Positions 9,722-20,740 of a stretch of DNA of 64,000 bases are shown here, one piece after another (within the stretch, counting starts at the first letter, position 1; each line of letters begins with the position of its first letter). Under the pieces are notes generated by a model. The model was not told the origin of the DNA, did no database searches, and was given only the letters and a program-made list of their open reading frames with translations. Source of the stretch: Cymbomonas tetramitiformis (lineage: Eukaryota > Chlorophyta > Pyramimonadophyceae > Pyramimonadales > Pyramimonadaceae); the NCBI GenBank assembly GCA_001247695.2, contig LGRX02029311.1:19535-83534 (forward strand), written 5' to 3'. Both the position numbers and the translations under genes were made by a program.

Positions 9722-12700
9722 TTGCGCTCCAAGCCTCCCGTTATGTTCAGTGTAGATCGCTCCCTTGGAACTGATGATCGCTGTCCAGCTCCACGACGCG
9801 AGCGTGGCGAAACGCCCCGCGTTGACCCCACAGACCTTGGGCCTAACCCTAACCCTAACCCTAACCCTAACCCTAACCTTAACCCTGAGACATCAGTACT
9901 GGCAGCACTGGAGGAGGATGATGGTCAGGAAGAGGAGACCCAGTGGACCTTCAACCCACTCAACACCCCCTGGCGGAAAACTCCTCGACCGCGAGTACCG
10001 AGAAAACCTCGCAGCAGAACTCCGAAGACTGTACGAGACCGACTGCAGCATGAGGCAGAGGTTACGAGGTTGGGAGATGAACCCCCAGGACTTCGAGCGG
10101 AGTCACTGGCGGATCGCACGCGCGCTTGGAGAGAGATGACGCACCCGGAGCACATGGCCGCGGCAGCGCTGGTAAAGGAGAATGAGAAATGGAGAGATGC
10201 ATGGGTACCCGAAGGGTGGCGCAGATATCGCCGCCGCTGGTACAGATGGCATGGGAAGGTCACCCCTGACCTGACGATAACCGAAGGAGCAGTTCAGCTA
10301 TCTCTGGAGACCGAGTGCGGTACTATCCCAGGTTCTGGTGGAGATGTAGGAATTCCAGACGCCTGGTGCAGTCTATACCGGGTGCACCAATGGAACCAGC
10401 GAGAAAGGGAAGCTGCGGAAGAGGCTGCTCACCTGGCCCTACCATCAACAGCAAGTGGTGATTCATTCTCCCTGGACTCAGCGGAACCATCAGAGGCGAA
10501 TCCAGCGACAACTCTGGATTTGACCTTATCTCCATCCAGTTCTCAGCCCGCAACTTCTGGGGACATTTCAGACCTCGAGGACTCCCAGCGGTCGCTCAGC
10601 TTCACGCAGCAGTTGATGGAGCGACAGCTGGCCACCGCCAGATCGGAGAACAATCCAAGTGTGCTGACAACGGTGACAGAAGGAGTGGAGCCGACTCCCC
10701 TGAAAACCATCCAGGAGGAAACCCACCTGGAACTGCTACTAACCATTCAGAAACAGCAACGCCATCGTCTGCGGCCGATCCTGGAAGGTAATGAAGCAGT
10801 GGCAGCACCAGCGAACGTCACCGACGCTCAGGCGGCACCGCGGGAAGAAGAAACCCCCTCTTTCACTCCAAAGTCCGAACCAGAAGATAGCTCTGGGGAG
10901 GAAGAGGAGGAAGAGATTTCCATCCAACCTCTTCGCTCTTACCCTCTGGAAAGCCGCACGCAGAGCCGCGCCAGACGACGCGCTCAGGGACAAGAGCGAC
11001 GCGCTAAGGAGCGGCAGCTACAAGCAGATCGCGACCTGGAAGGTGGATGGTACTTTGGTCCGGATCCTCGTTCTCAGCCTGCACCACCGCGCACAAGACC
11101 TATCCGGTCTAAGCAGCGCGTACCTTTGCATCACCCAGTGCGAGCAGCCATCTGTGCACATCTGCGACGCGATGGTCAAGTAATGTGGAACCAGGACAGT
11201 CAGCTGACTGCGATTCGGGACAAAGAGGGAACGCTGCTATTGGTGTTCTGGGCCTTGCTGAAGGGACAGCGAGTGCGCGTGCTGGTGGATTCGGGTGCCT
11301 CGGATGAATTCATCTCCAGTGAGTGCGTCAAGAGATTGAACCTCACAGTTCGCGCTAATGGAATGCCGCTGAACGTTACCCTGGCGGATGGGTCAGTGCA
11401 GACCTCTGCGCAAGTCGCTTACGGCAAGCTGACCGCCGAGACTTCAGAGGGGACTTACTCCGAGGTCATCAAGATGCGAGTACTTCCTCTGGGCATCAAG
11501 GTGGACATTGTACTCGGAGGAAGGTGGTTGAGACACCTCTCGCCGGTCACGCTGGACTATGATGGGTGGGGATCAGTCAAGTTTCGCCATCATGGCAAAT
11601 CCGTGCGGATACGGGGATGTTCGCCGGGGCGTAGCTCCACACGCAAAGGCGAGAGAACCGCGATGGCTCTGGAACCGATGGTAATGTTATCTGCGGCCCA
11701 AGCGACCAAGGAGATCAAAGCCTACCGGCGCAGATATGCGGGAATGGACAGTGCCGCGACACCCCACGACATCTTAGTGGCCTATGCGACACCTTTGGTA
11801 GGGACTTCGATGTTATCAGCGATGGCCACCAGCGAGAATTTGGAGGACCCTTCAATCTCCCCCGAGTGGAGAAAGAAGTTTCAAAAGCTGATCGAGTCCT
11901 TTTCACCTCGAGTAATTCGCGAAGCGCTGCCCAACTTTGACGCTCTGCGAAAAGATGAAGTGGCCCATGTGAGACTGCAAGAGGGATGGAATGGTATCGC
12001 GCCCGCTAAGAGGCCCTATAAGATGTCCATGGTGGAGCTGACTCAACTGCGAGAACGCCTGGATGAACTCCTGAGCAAGGGCTACATCAGGCCTTCCTCA
12101 AGTCCGTTCGCTGCACCAGTGCTGATGGTTCCCAAGCCTGGGAAACCTGAAGTACTCAGAATGGTCTGCGACTTCCGAGCCATCAACAGCCTGACCGTCA
12201 AGGACAAATATCCACTTCCCGACATTCAGCAGTTGTTCGACTCCATGCATGGGGCCAAGTACTTCTCCTCCTTCGATGCGGTCGATGGATTCTGGCAGAT
12301 GGCTATGGCGTCTGAGGATGTGGAAAAGACGGCGTTCACTTCTCCCTATGGCTCGTATGAGTGGTTGGTGATGCCCATGGGGTTGACCAACAGTCCTTCC
12401 TGCTATCAGAGACGCATGCAGCGCGCTCTGGGACATCTTCCTTTTGTAAGAATATTCCTGGACGATTGTATCCTCTTCAGCAACACCTTGGAGGAGCATC
12501 TTTCCCATCTCCAGCAATTTCTCGAAGTCTGTGAGAACCAGGGTATCTACCTCAAGGAGTCTAAGTGTCAACTACTGCAGACCCAGATACGCTTTCTGGG
12601 GCATGTCATCTCACGGGAAGGAAGTCAACCTCAACATGACAAGTTGGCCGCCATCAGGGACTGGCCCGCTCTGGAAAACGCCACGCATGTGCGCCAATTT

Positions 12701-13725
12701 TTGGGGTTGGCTGGGTACTACCGGCGGTACATGCTGGGCTTCTCCGAAGTAGCACAACCTTTGACTCAGCTCACCAAAGGGGATGTCGCTTGGCTATGGG
12801 GACCCATGCAGCGTTGGGCCTTCGAGGAGATTAAGAAGGCGCTATGTTCTTCACCCACTCTGGCTCTACCCGATATGAAAGCGGCGGCCGAAGGACGGCA
12901 TCCTTTCGTGGTACAAACTGACGCCAGTGGAGTGGCGCTGGGGGGAGTACTGATGCAAGACGTAGGAAATGGATTGCAACCTATCGCCTTTGAGAGCAGA
13001 CAGTTTAATGGAGCCGAGCAGAACTACCATGCTGGCGAAAGAGAACTCTGCGCTCTCCATCACTGCACTACGCAAACTTGGCGACACTACCTCATCTGGA
13101 CCGAGTTCCAATTGCAGGGTGACCATAAGCCCCTAGTCTGGTTAATGGCACCCGGGCAACCTCTCAGCCGACGCCAAGCCCGATGGTACATGGATCTAGT
13201 GGAGGTAGGGGTACCCGAGATGGAGTACATCCCTGGGGCGCTACTCTGGGTTCCAGACGCTCTGTCCAGGCGACCCGACTACAAGGAAATTTCCGCGAGA
13301 GAAGGACTGGTAGAAGCTGGCTTTGTGCACCCGGTTACTGGGAAACCGCAGCGACCTCCTCGGCCGCAGACACTGCCAGCAAGTTTCGACCTGCAGCTGG
13401 TAAAGAGTCTCGCCAAGGACGCGCGCCCCTGGGAGTGGTAGATCCCAACAAGTTGAAGGAGCGCAAGTCCAACAGCGCCAAGACCAAAGATCCTGAACCA
13501 GTTCTCGCGTACAGTGGGACTCTCACCTGGATGGACTCCCCTCAACTCTGGATGGACGCCTTACATACCCTGCAGCTGGCCGAAACCGGGTACGAGGAAG
13601 CAACCCTGGCAGTTCAGACGCGCTCTGGCAAACTGACAGCATCCTCGCCTCCTTCTCCCAACCTCTCAACAGCCGATGTCACACTTCGGCTCAACGTTCA
13701 ATTCCCGATCCGATCTCATTTCTAA
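9722..13725 (+). pseudogene. pol: Element B: Ty3/gypsy pol fragment (protease-RT-RNase H), no gag or integrase
   Basis: One open frame to 13441 (about 1239 codons; the first ATG is at 9743). It holds an N-terminal linker with a PN repeat from a CCCTAA tract, an Arg-rich region, an aspartic protease (DSGASDEF, about 11290), RT with FSSFDAVDGFW and FLDD (about 12460), RNase H with QTDASG (about 12916), and the tether PDALSRRPDY. After the stop at 13441 the related linker continues in another frame to about 13725, so a 1-nt indel near 13.43 kb broke it. Homology then ends before any methyltransferase or integrase. The closest relatives in the window are A and C. It is either a 5'- and 3'-truncated relic or was cut by the insertion of A. 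Confidence 0.85.
9841..9886 (+). repeat. Telomere-like CCCTAA tandem tract
   Basis: Six near-perfect CCCTAA units (TTAGGG on the other strand), followed by one CCTTAA variant. In the pol frame of element B they encode a Pro-Asn repeat. Confidence 0.9.
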
Positions 13726-15221
13726 TTCCGATTCGTCATTCTTGATTCAGATGTTATGCCGACAGACTGACACGATGACTGTCCCACAGTACTGTCATAC
13801 TACTGTACTGTCATACTGTCATAGCGTCATACTGTCATACTGTCATAACCTTGATATCTGATACTCGATTTCATTGTCTTTTCAACCCCGATGCGAATCC
13901 GACCATTCTTCGAGGGTCTGACCGAGTACCACGATGACACCCCCCACAGTAATATCATACTACTATAGTGTCATACTGTCATAGTGTCATAGTGTCATAC
14001 TGTCATACCCCGGACATCTGGTATTCATTCTCATCGTGATTTCAAGCCCAATTTCACTGTCATCGTGCCAATCCCAGATTACTCCCGATGACACATATAC
14101 GGACGCATAGGCATATCGGTTCACGCTGTGCCTCTGGGCACATTTCTCGATCTTCACGAGGCCGTGGATGGGCTCAGCCCGGTCCGGCGGACTTCACGTG
14201 ACACCCGGTGAAGTGTCATCCAGTTCGCGAGGGCGTGAGCGCTTCTGAGAGAAAGCATTTTGGTAAACAAGAGCTGGGTCCGAGCGAACATAACTCGGGT
14301 TTGGAGTTGCTGTCGTACGCGATGACGTGGCTGTCGTGCTGCTGAATAACTGACTGTGACGTTTTGGGTTAATGTAACGGCTGATACGCCATGGGTGGCG
14401 TATGTGGCTGCTGTGCAGGGGTGCCGTTGTCGTGACGAGTCGTACTGTAGTGCTTTGGTGTTTTTTGGGGTATAATTGCATGCGTGACAAGCGCCATCGG
14501 GCGGATAACTGATTGTGAGGAAGGGGGCTGTCTGATGGGCGTCACAACGGTCGCGGGTTTCACGGGGGCTCGACTCGCAAAGGGGATGGACCTGTGAGAC
14601 TTGCCCCTGTAAGGGTAGCAATCAAAAGGGATCGTACTGCTGCTGAGAGACGCTGTCAAGAAGGCTTGTACTTGCGAAGGGTGAGACTATCACAAGGGCT
14701 CGCCTTCATGCGTGTGCTGTGGCGAACTGGGGTGCAAGCGGGGCGTATGCCGGCATGTGCTTTCCTGGTGTCGCGCTGAAGCAAGATTTATATCCGAAGG
14801 GTGACTGGCTGACGGGGATCGCTGGTGGTACCTGAGTACGAAAGCGGGGCGGTGGCGTGGCTGGTGTAACTGGTATAACTAGTATAACTAGTATAATTGG
14901 CATAGCTGGGGGAAAATGGTGCTGCAGAGTGGGGGAAAACGGTGACAACTGAGCGTGAACGTGAGTATGATTGCCTGATGGGTGACAGGGATGTGGCTGA
15001 GCTGGGACAGGGGGGGGGAGACCCTGTCGTGGGCTGCAAAAGGGTCCCCCCCTTCGACCCTATGGTTGGGCGTGTCCATAGTTGTGACAGCTGTCGCGAT
15101 TATGAACAGCGCTGTGTCGTGGCAGGTGGCGTGGTGGCACGGCTGCTGAGGTGTCAGGTGTGCGGGGTGGCGCTGTCTGCGCGCGCGCGTTGTTTACGGG
15201 GGAATTTTTTTAAATATATCC
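13726..15221. other. Non-coding stretch with simple repeats
   Basis: There are two blocks of imperfect CTGTCATA-type repeats (about 13780-13850 and 13960-14010) and a short ACTAGTATA repeat (about 14865-14895). The remainder shows no convincing gene on either strand. It separates the pol remnant of element B from the spliced gene. Confidence 0.6.
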
Positions 15222-15685
15222 TGTCCAAAGTGCAAACAAACTACATCCATGGAACCTTGTGCCGCTACCGCCACGCTTTACCGTGGTGAACTTAAGCCCG
15301 GATCAGGCTATTTGTTGATGTTTAAACACATCGGGAAACACTCTTGCACAAACCTTGTCAAAAAAACCAAGCCAACAGAGCTTGGGGAAACCGAAACTGA
15401 GGCAGTCTTGAAGGCAATCCCCGAGATGGGCGCAGCTCGATTGGAAAACCTGAAGATGGCTGCAACCGCCAATGTGATGAACAAACTGCTGAGTGGACAC
15501 GAGTCAACCACCCTAGAAGACGTACTGAACGTGTCAGAGGCGGTGCAAGATGTTCGGGCTTTGGAGTACGTTATTCGAGGAAGCAAGAGCTCGACGTATG
15601 TCCCCTCAAAGGACCCCGATGTCGAGATACGACAGTTGCGTCAGCGCTTGCAAGAACTTGGACTCCGCGCGTTGTTGTTCGAAAG
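15222..15685 (+). CDS. Unknown spliced gene, first visible exon
   Basis: The open frame contains CPKCKQTTSMEPC followed 26 residues later by KHSC, suggesting a small Cys/His zinc-binding module. A charged helical region follows, ending RQRLQELGL. The frame is open upstream of the Met at 15249, so the protein may begin in an earlier exon; the CPKC motif favours that. A GT donor at 15686 begins an 82-nt intron ending in CACAG at 15767, and joining keeps the frame. I do not recognise the family. It differs from the neighbouring retroelements in lacking any pol motif. It may be a host gene or a domesticated transposon protein. Confidence 0.5.
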
Positions 15686-15767
15686 GTACGCATTCAAAAC
15701 ATAGCAATATCAATATTGATGTTGTTCCATGTTTGTTATTTGAAACTAACAAATGTAATTATCACAG

Positions 15768-16161
15768 GCCGCCTTTGCAGTACTTCATCTGTCCCTTGGA
15801 CATTCCGTGGTCGCCGGCCAAGGTGATGCTATTAATGGACAGAGTCCTCGGAAAGCCACCTTTCAAAGGTCAGCTGGCTTATTCTGATGGCATGCACAAA
15901 ACAATGAGGGACAAGGTGGTGGAGAAGATATGTTGCGTGATTCCAACACTCGGCTTGATAAAACTAGTAGTCAACCCCTTGCCCGCCGGGGAACGCGGCA
16001 TGGACGAGAGGGCGATGTGGGCTGCGGTCGATTACGCCGTCGCTATCTACGCTCAGGAACACCCAGAAGAGTTTGCGGCATACCTGGATGCAAAGAACTG
16101 GTCAGAGTCCAAAGGTCAAATACATTTTCGACCAGGGGGTTTTGTTCGTGACGCAGCATGT
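15768..16161 (+). CDS. Unknown spliced gene, second exon
   Basis: This exon continues the previous one in phase (about 131 residues, from PPLQYFICPLDIPW to GFVRDAAC). It is a globular-looking segment with no recognised motif. It ends at a phase-0 GTACGT donor at 16162, immediately before the satellite repeats. Reading through would give a repeat-encoded tail of no plausible function. Confidence 0.5.
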
Positions 16162-16164
16162 GTA

Positions 16165-17767
16165 CGTGTAATGATAGGTATGTGCACAACTGCAGGGGGT
16201 GGGGCAGCTGGCCTCGGATGGTTCCTATATCGCGCGAACTTGCGGAGTTCTCGCGTTTTAGGAACTATTCAAGGGCAGCCATCACACACCTGCGAGGGCA
16301 CTGCACGGGCAAAGCATGCACGGCTTTCATTGTGTACGCACGGGGGATGATAGGCATGTGCACAACTGCAGGGGGTGGGGGCAGCTGGCCTCGGTACTGT
16401 ATGGTTCCTATATCGCGCGAACTTGCGGAGTTCTCGCGTTTTAGGAACTATTCAAGGGCAGCCATCACACACCTGCGAGGGCACTGCACGGGCAAAGCAT
16501 GCACGGCTTTCATTGTGTACGCACGGGGAATGATAGGCGGCATGTGCACAACTGCAGGGGGTGGGGGCAGCTGGCCTCGGCACTATATGGTTCCTATATC
16601 GCGCGAACTTGCGGAGTTCTCGCGTTTTAGGAACTATTCAAGGGCAGCCATCACCCACCTGCGAGAGCACTGCACGGGCAAAGCATGCACGGCTTTCATT
16701 GTGTACGTGTAATGATAGGAGGCATGTGCACAACTGCAGGGGGTGGGGGCAGCTGGCCTCGGATGGTTCCTATATCGCGCGAACTTGCGGAGTTCTCGCG
16801 TTTTAGGAACTATTCAAGGGCAGCCATCACACACCTGCGAGGGCACTGCACGGGCAAAGCATGCACGGTTTTCATTGTGTACGATCGTGTAATGATAGGC
16901 ATGTGCACAACTGCAGGGGGTGGGGCAGCTGGCCTCGGATGGTTCCTATATCGCGCGAACTTGCGGAGTTCTCGCGTTTTAGGAACTATTCAACCAGGGC
17001 AGCCATCACACACCTGCGAGGGCACTGCACGGGCAAAGCCTGCACGGCTTTCATTGTGTACGCACGGGGGATGATAGGCATGTGCACAACTGCAGGGGGT
17101 GGGGGCAGCTGGATTCGGTACTGTTTGGTTCCTATATCGAGCGAACTTGCGGAGTTCTCGCGTTTTAGGAACTATTCAAGGGCAGCCATCACACACCTGC
17201 GAGGGCACTGCACGGGCAAAGCCTGCACGGCTTTCATTGTGTACGTGTACGATGATAGGCATGTGCACAACTGCAGGGGGTGGGGCAGCTGGCCTCGGAT
17301 GGTTCCTATATCGCGCGAACTTGCGGAGTTCTCGCGTTTTAGGAACTATTCAAGGGCAGCCATCACACACCTGCGAGGGCGCTGCACGGGCAAAGCATGC
17401 ACGGCTTTCATTGTGTACGCACGGGGGATGATAGGCATGTGCACAACTGCAGGGGGTGGGGGCAGCTGGCCTCGGTATGGTTCCTATATCGCGCGAACTT
17501 GCGGAGTTCTCGCGTTTTAGGAACTATTCAAGGGCAGCCATCACACACCTGCGAGGGCACTGCACGGGCAAAGCATGCACGGCTTTCATTGTGTACGTGT
17601 AATGATAGGTATGTGCACAACTGCAGGGGGTGGGGCAGCTGGCCTCGGATGGTTCCTATATCGCGCGAACTTGCGGAGTTCTCGCGTTTTAGGAACTATT
17701 CAACCGGGGCAGCCATCACACACCTGCGAGGGCGCTGCACGGGCAAAGCCTGCACGGCTTTCACGGG
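16165..17767 (+). repeat. Satellite of nine units, 174-187 bp each
   Basis: Units start with TGTGCACAACTGCAG at 16181, 16356, 16543, 16725, 16902, 17081, 17262, 17438 and 17612. They are almost identical apart from small indels near the junctions (for example an added ACC, GTACTGT or GGC). Near identity implies recent amplification or ongoing homogenisation. Open frames across the units are a by-product. Confidence 0.95.
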
Positions 17768-18440
17768 TTTGTGTTTTTCCTGTCTAGCGCTGCAATGTGA
17801 TGGGGAATGGGAACGTGTTTATTTATCAGACACGGTGATATAACGCGATGTACTTGTGGTGTTCTAAAACCAAACGCCGTGTTCTATACGGAGATGGGGT
17901 TGTGTCTTTCCTGTATAGCGCTGCAATGTGATGGGGTAAAGGGGATGTATCTATTCATCAGACACGGGGTTGTATAATGCGTTGTACATGTGGTGTTGTG
18001 GAATCAAACGCGTGTTGTATATTGAGATGGGGTTGTGTTTTTATTATTTAGCGTTGCAATGTGAAGGGTAATGGGGATGTGTATATTCATTATACGCAAT
18101 GATGCAAAACATAATATTGATGTGGTGTTGGCCCAATTTTGGGTGCCCCTGTTTCACGTTGCGTGCCCGTAAGTATCGTGACAGGGTGTATACAAAACTT
18201 GATGTGGTGTTCAGGAATCATACGCCATGTTGTACATTAACATGGAGCTGTGTCTTTCCCATGTGGCGTTGCAATGTAAGGGCAAATGGGGAGTGTCCAT
18301 TCATTAGACACAGTGATGTATAGCGCATCGGTGTACGGGAATTAGACGCCGTGCTGTATACTTTGATTGGGTTGTGTTTTCCCTATGTAGCGTTGCAATG
18401 TAATGGGGAATAGGGATGTGTCTATTCATCAAACACAGTC
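17766..18440 (+). repeat. Diverged tandem repeat of about 125 bp
   Basis: A unit containing GGTTGTGTNTTTCC, a TAGCGTTGCAATGT block and TTCATCAGACAC recurs at about 17766, 17894, 18026, 18245 and 18368. It is much more diverged than the adjacent nine-unit satellite, so it is older. Confidence 0.75.
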
Positions 18441-18469
18441 ATGTGTAACGTCAGATTGATTTGTACCAG

Positions 18470-19519
18470 TCACATGATGTACAGGTGATCATTGAATCAG
18501 CTTGTGAGAAATTATCCAAGTTCAAGTATGATGGAGGCGATGTTGGTGCTGAAATGGTGAACCGACAACGAGATAGTGTCGTTCCATTACGTTCATGTTC
18601 CTGGGCGAGTCTTGCTGCGGAGGTGGAGGAGGTGATTCAGGCGAAGCAAAAGATATCAAATCCATCAACATCTCTCATCACCGTGTCTGAGGCCACTATT
18701 CGTCATTATTGTGCAGCTCGGAGAGCACGGTCGCTAGTTGCTCGAAGGCACAATCCTATCGCTGATGTCGGGGTGCATAAGTTACAAGGGGAGGCGGACG
18801 TGTTCAACATTGATGCGCCGTTTAGCCATGCTATGGTTCGCGACTTTGAGGACATCTTTTTTGAGTTGTTGGACTTGAACATTCCGGCGGTGCTGCGTAA
18901 TTGGGATGATCATGCGAAGTGGAAAGCAGACAAGAAGCAGGCATTCACGATATGTAGCACGGTGACTTTGAAGCAAGAGGTGAAGAAGGCGCCTTATTCG
19001 GACATGCAGGTGGTGTTGGGCGGAGCTGTTGCCGTTACGAACAGCATTCTTTTGTGCTTGCCCGTGGCGTGTGATGAAGCCTTTGGTGGAAATGGTGTCA
19101 GTCAGAAGAGATCAAACCCATGTGTCAAGCAGGCATATGCTGTGACCAGACTGGAGCGGGAGCGCAGGAGCACGCCAACCCAACAACTTAATGACTGGAA
19201 CATGGTTGTGCAGACTCACACGCCGCTCAAAGAATACATGGAATCGTGCACGGTGAAGATGTCTATTTCGGATGGTGGCTTTGATCATAACGCCAGCAAT
19301 TCTGAGGTGCAATATGTGCAGACCAAGGACCACTTGCGTAGTGATCGAAATTATGATGCGGACTACCAACGTGCAGCGGGTTTGAGTTCATTCAATGAGG
19401 CGGAGCGTGTCAATGCGGCGCAGACTAAGGCCGTGTGCAAGGCGGACGTGCCCACTATGTTGGCACTTGGGCCTCCTTCGAATAGTGCTGACCTTCAACG
19501 AAATCGACGAGGGTTTCAG
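18470..19519 (+). CDS. Unknown spliced gene, third exon
   Basis: About 345 residues in one frame, with no pol or gag motif. Conspicuous features are a basic segment (HYCAARRARSLVARRH), a central region with FEDIFFELLDL, and an ISDGGFDHN motif followed by a charged tail; such acidic-residue motifs occur in nucleases and transposases, but I cannot assign it. Base composition shifts to GC-rich near 19.5 kb, where the frame runs without a stop into sequence that looks like the gag of element D. I read this as element D abutting or inserted into the gene, with the fused frame accidental. The true 3' end of the gene is therefore uncertain or missing. Confidence 0.45.
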
Positions 19520-20740
19520 ATGGCGATGACATCTGCATCGCCTGCTGCGAGCGACGCTGGCACATGGGCGGACTCGCGTGACGCCCGGCCGCGTTCCTCG
19601 GGAGGCGCACCTTCTTCACCTCCGAGTCCGCCACGGGCGCGTCAGCTGTCTCGGTCTCCTACGAGGCCTCCATCTCCGGCGGGGTCGGATTGGGATGCCG
19701 TGCGGATGGCCACCTCATCCGTCAGTGCGGTGGGCAGGTTTCTGACCGTGGCAGAGGTGCGCAGCTTGAGGGAACACCGCAACCTCACCGTCTTCATGGT
19801 GAAGTTTGCCGTGGCACATACGAACCGCTGCCGGGACCAGCGGATTGTGTATGAGCTGGGCGTGTGCAACCAGGAGCGGGGTCTCAGGATGCGGGAACAT
19901 CCGGGCATCACCAGCGCAGTCGCCAGGAAGCACGACAAGACAATCTCTTGCGGGCAGCTGGGCTGGCGCCTCCCTCTTGGGGGACAGACGGTGTCTGCCA
20001 ACCTGTTGGAGGCCATCATGTCCGCTTATGCTGATCTGTCGCATCGTGCCTCAGGACACACGCTCGACGGAGGCTATGCAAGGAACATCGAGTTCACGCT
20101 GTGCAAGTACGTGGAGCTTGGGTCGGCGCACGTGCTGCGCTGCAAGGCGCACCCGAACGCCACGCCAGTGCATTATATTTTCATGGATGATCAACGGTGT
20201 CTGCCTTGGCGGACGGAGTTCACAAACGAGTATCTTGGGCGGGACGACCGGAAGTTCACTCACGTACAGTGGGGTTACTCGGAAACAGCCGTGCCCTGGT
20301 TGCAGACGGCCCTGAGCCACTTGGAGGCGCGCCTTCTCTCGCCGCAGCCGCCCGCCCGTGAGGCTCGTCTGGCCGTGAGGTCAGAGCACGTGGATACACG
20401 CTGGTCAAGGAATGTGGACGAGGTTCGCGACCCCCCTGCGCGTCATCAATGGCCGCCTCCTCCCAGGACGTTCGAGCATCAGCCGACCGTAGGTGGTGCT
20501 GCACATGCGCCTGCCCCTTCCGTTGACCGCCATGGGGCTGCTACCCATGTCGTCCACGCGCCGCGGACGTCCAGGATCCCAGCCGGCCACGGCCCACGCC
20601 GTCCTCCTTCTCCAGCTCTCTCCAATTGGAGTGAGGCTACGCAAGCGTTCCAGCATTATACAGACGAACGGCGTGAGGCGCAGCGCGGGCAAGCGCATTT
20701 TCAAGAGGGCTCCCCGGGTACAGCGGGCGGGCAGCCCTGA
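19520..20740 (+). CDS. gag: Gag-like region of element D
   Basis: About 406 residues from a Met at 19520: a Ser/Pro/Arg-rich N-terminus, a folded-looking middle (about residues 60-290) and a Pro/His/Arg-rich basic tail. No CCHC knuckle is present. It is called gag only by position, directly upstream of pol, and by its disordered-globular-basic layout. The stop TGA (20738-20740) overlaps an ATG at 20740 in the -1 frame, which suits either frameshifting or reinitiation. The frame is open upstream into an unrelated exon. Confidence 0.45.
   Translation: MAMTSASPAASDAGTWADSRDARPRSSGGAPSSPPSPPRARQLSRSPTRPPSPAGSDWDAVRMATSSVSAVGRFLTVAEVRSLREHRNLTVFMVKFAVAHTNRCRDQRIVYELGVCNQERGLRMREHPGITSAVARKHDKTISCGQLGWRLPLGGQTVSANLLEAIMSAYADLSHRASGHTLDGGYARNIEFTLCKYVELGSAHVLRCKAHPNATPVHYIFMDDQRCLPWRTEFTNEYLGRDDRKFTHVQWGYSETAVPWLQTALSHLEARLLSPQPPAREARLAVRSEHVDTRWSRNVDEVRDPPARHQWPPPPRTFEHQPTVGGAAHAPAPSVDRHGAATHVVHAPRTSRIPAGHGPRRPPSPALSNWSEATQAFQHYTDERREAQRGQAHFQEGSPGTAGGQP

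Larger units (their letters stand above)
16162..18469 (+). other. Predicted 2.3-kb intron made of two satellites
   Basis: GTACGT at 16162 and TTTGTACCAG ending at 18469 are both in phase 0, so splicing would join exon 2 to the frame beginning at 18470. Almost the whole interval is tandem repeat. The intron is inferred only; no transcript evidence is available. Confidence 0.45.

Noticed and set aside
16181..17767. Possible CRISPR array
   Set aside because: The whole 180-bp unit is repeated with no unique spacers, no cas genes, and the setting is eukaryotic.
16158..17843. Repeat-rich ORFs encoding HNCRGWGSWPRMVPISRELAEFSRF-like modules
   Set aside because: Satellite units alternate frame through small indels, and the same peptide appears in several frames; best explained as intronic satellite.
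18461..20740. A single 759-aa protein
   Set aside because: Composition and character change near 19.5 kb; treated as an exon of an unknown gene running by chance into gag D.
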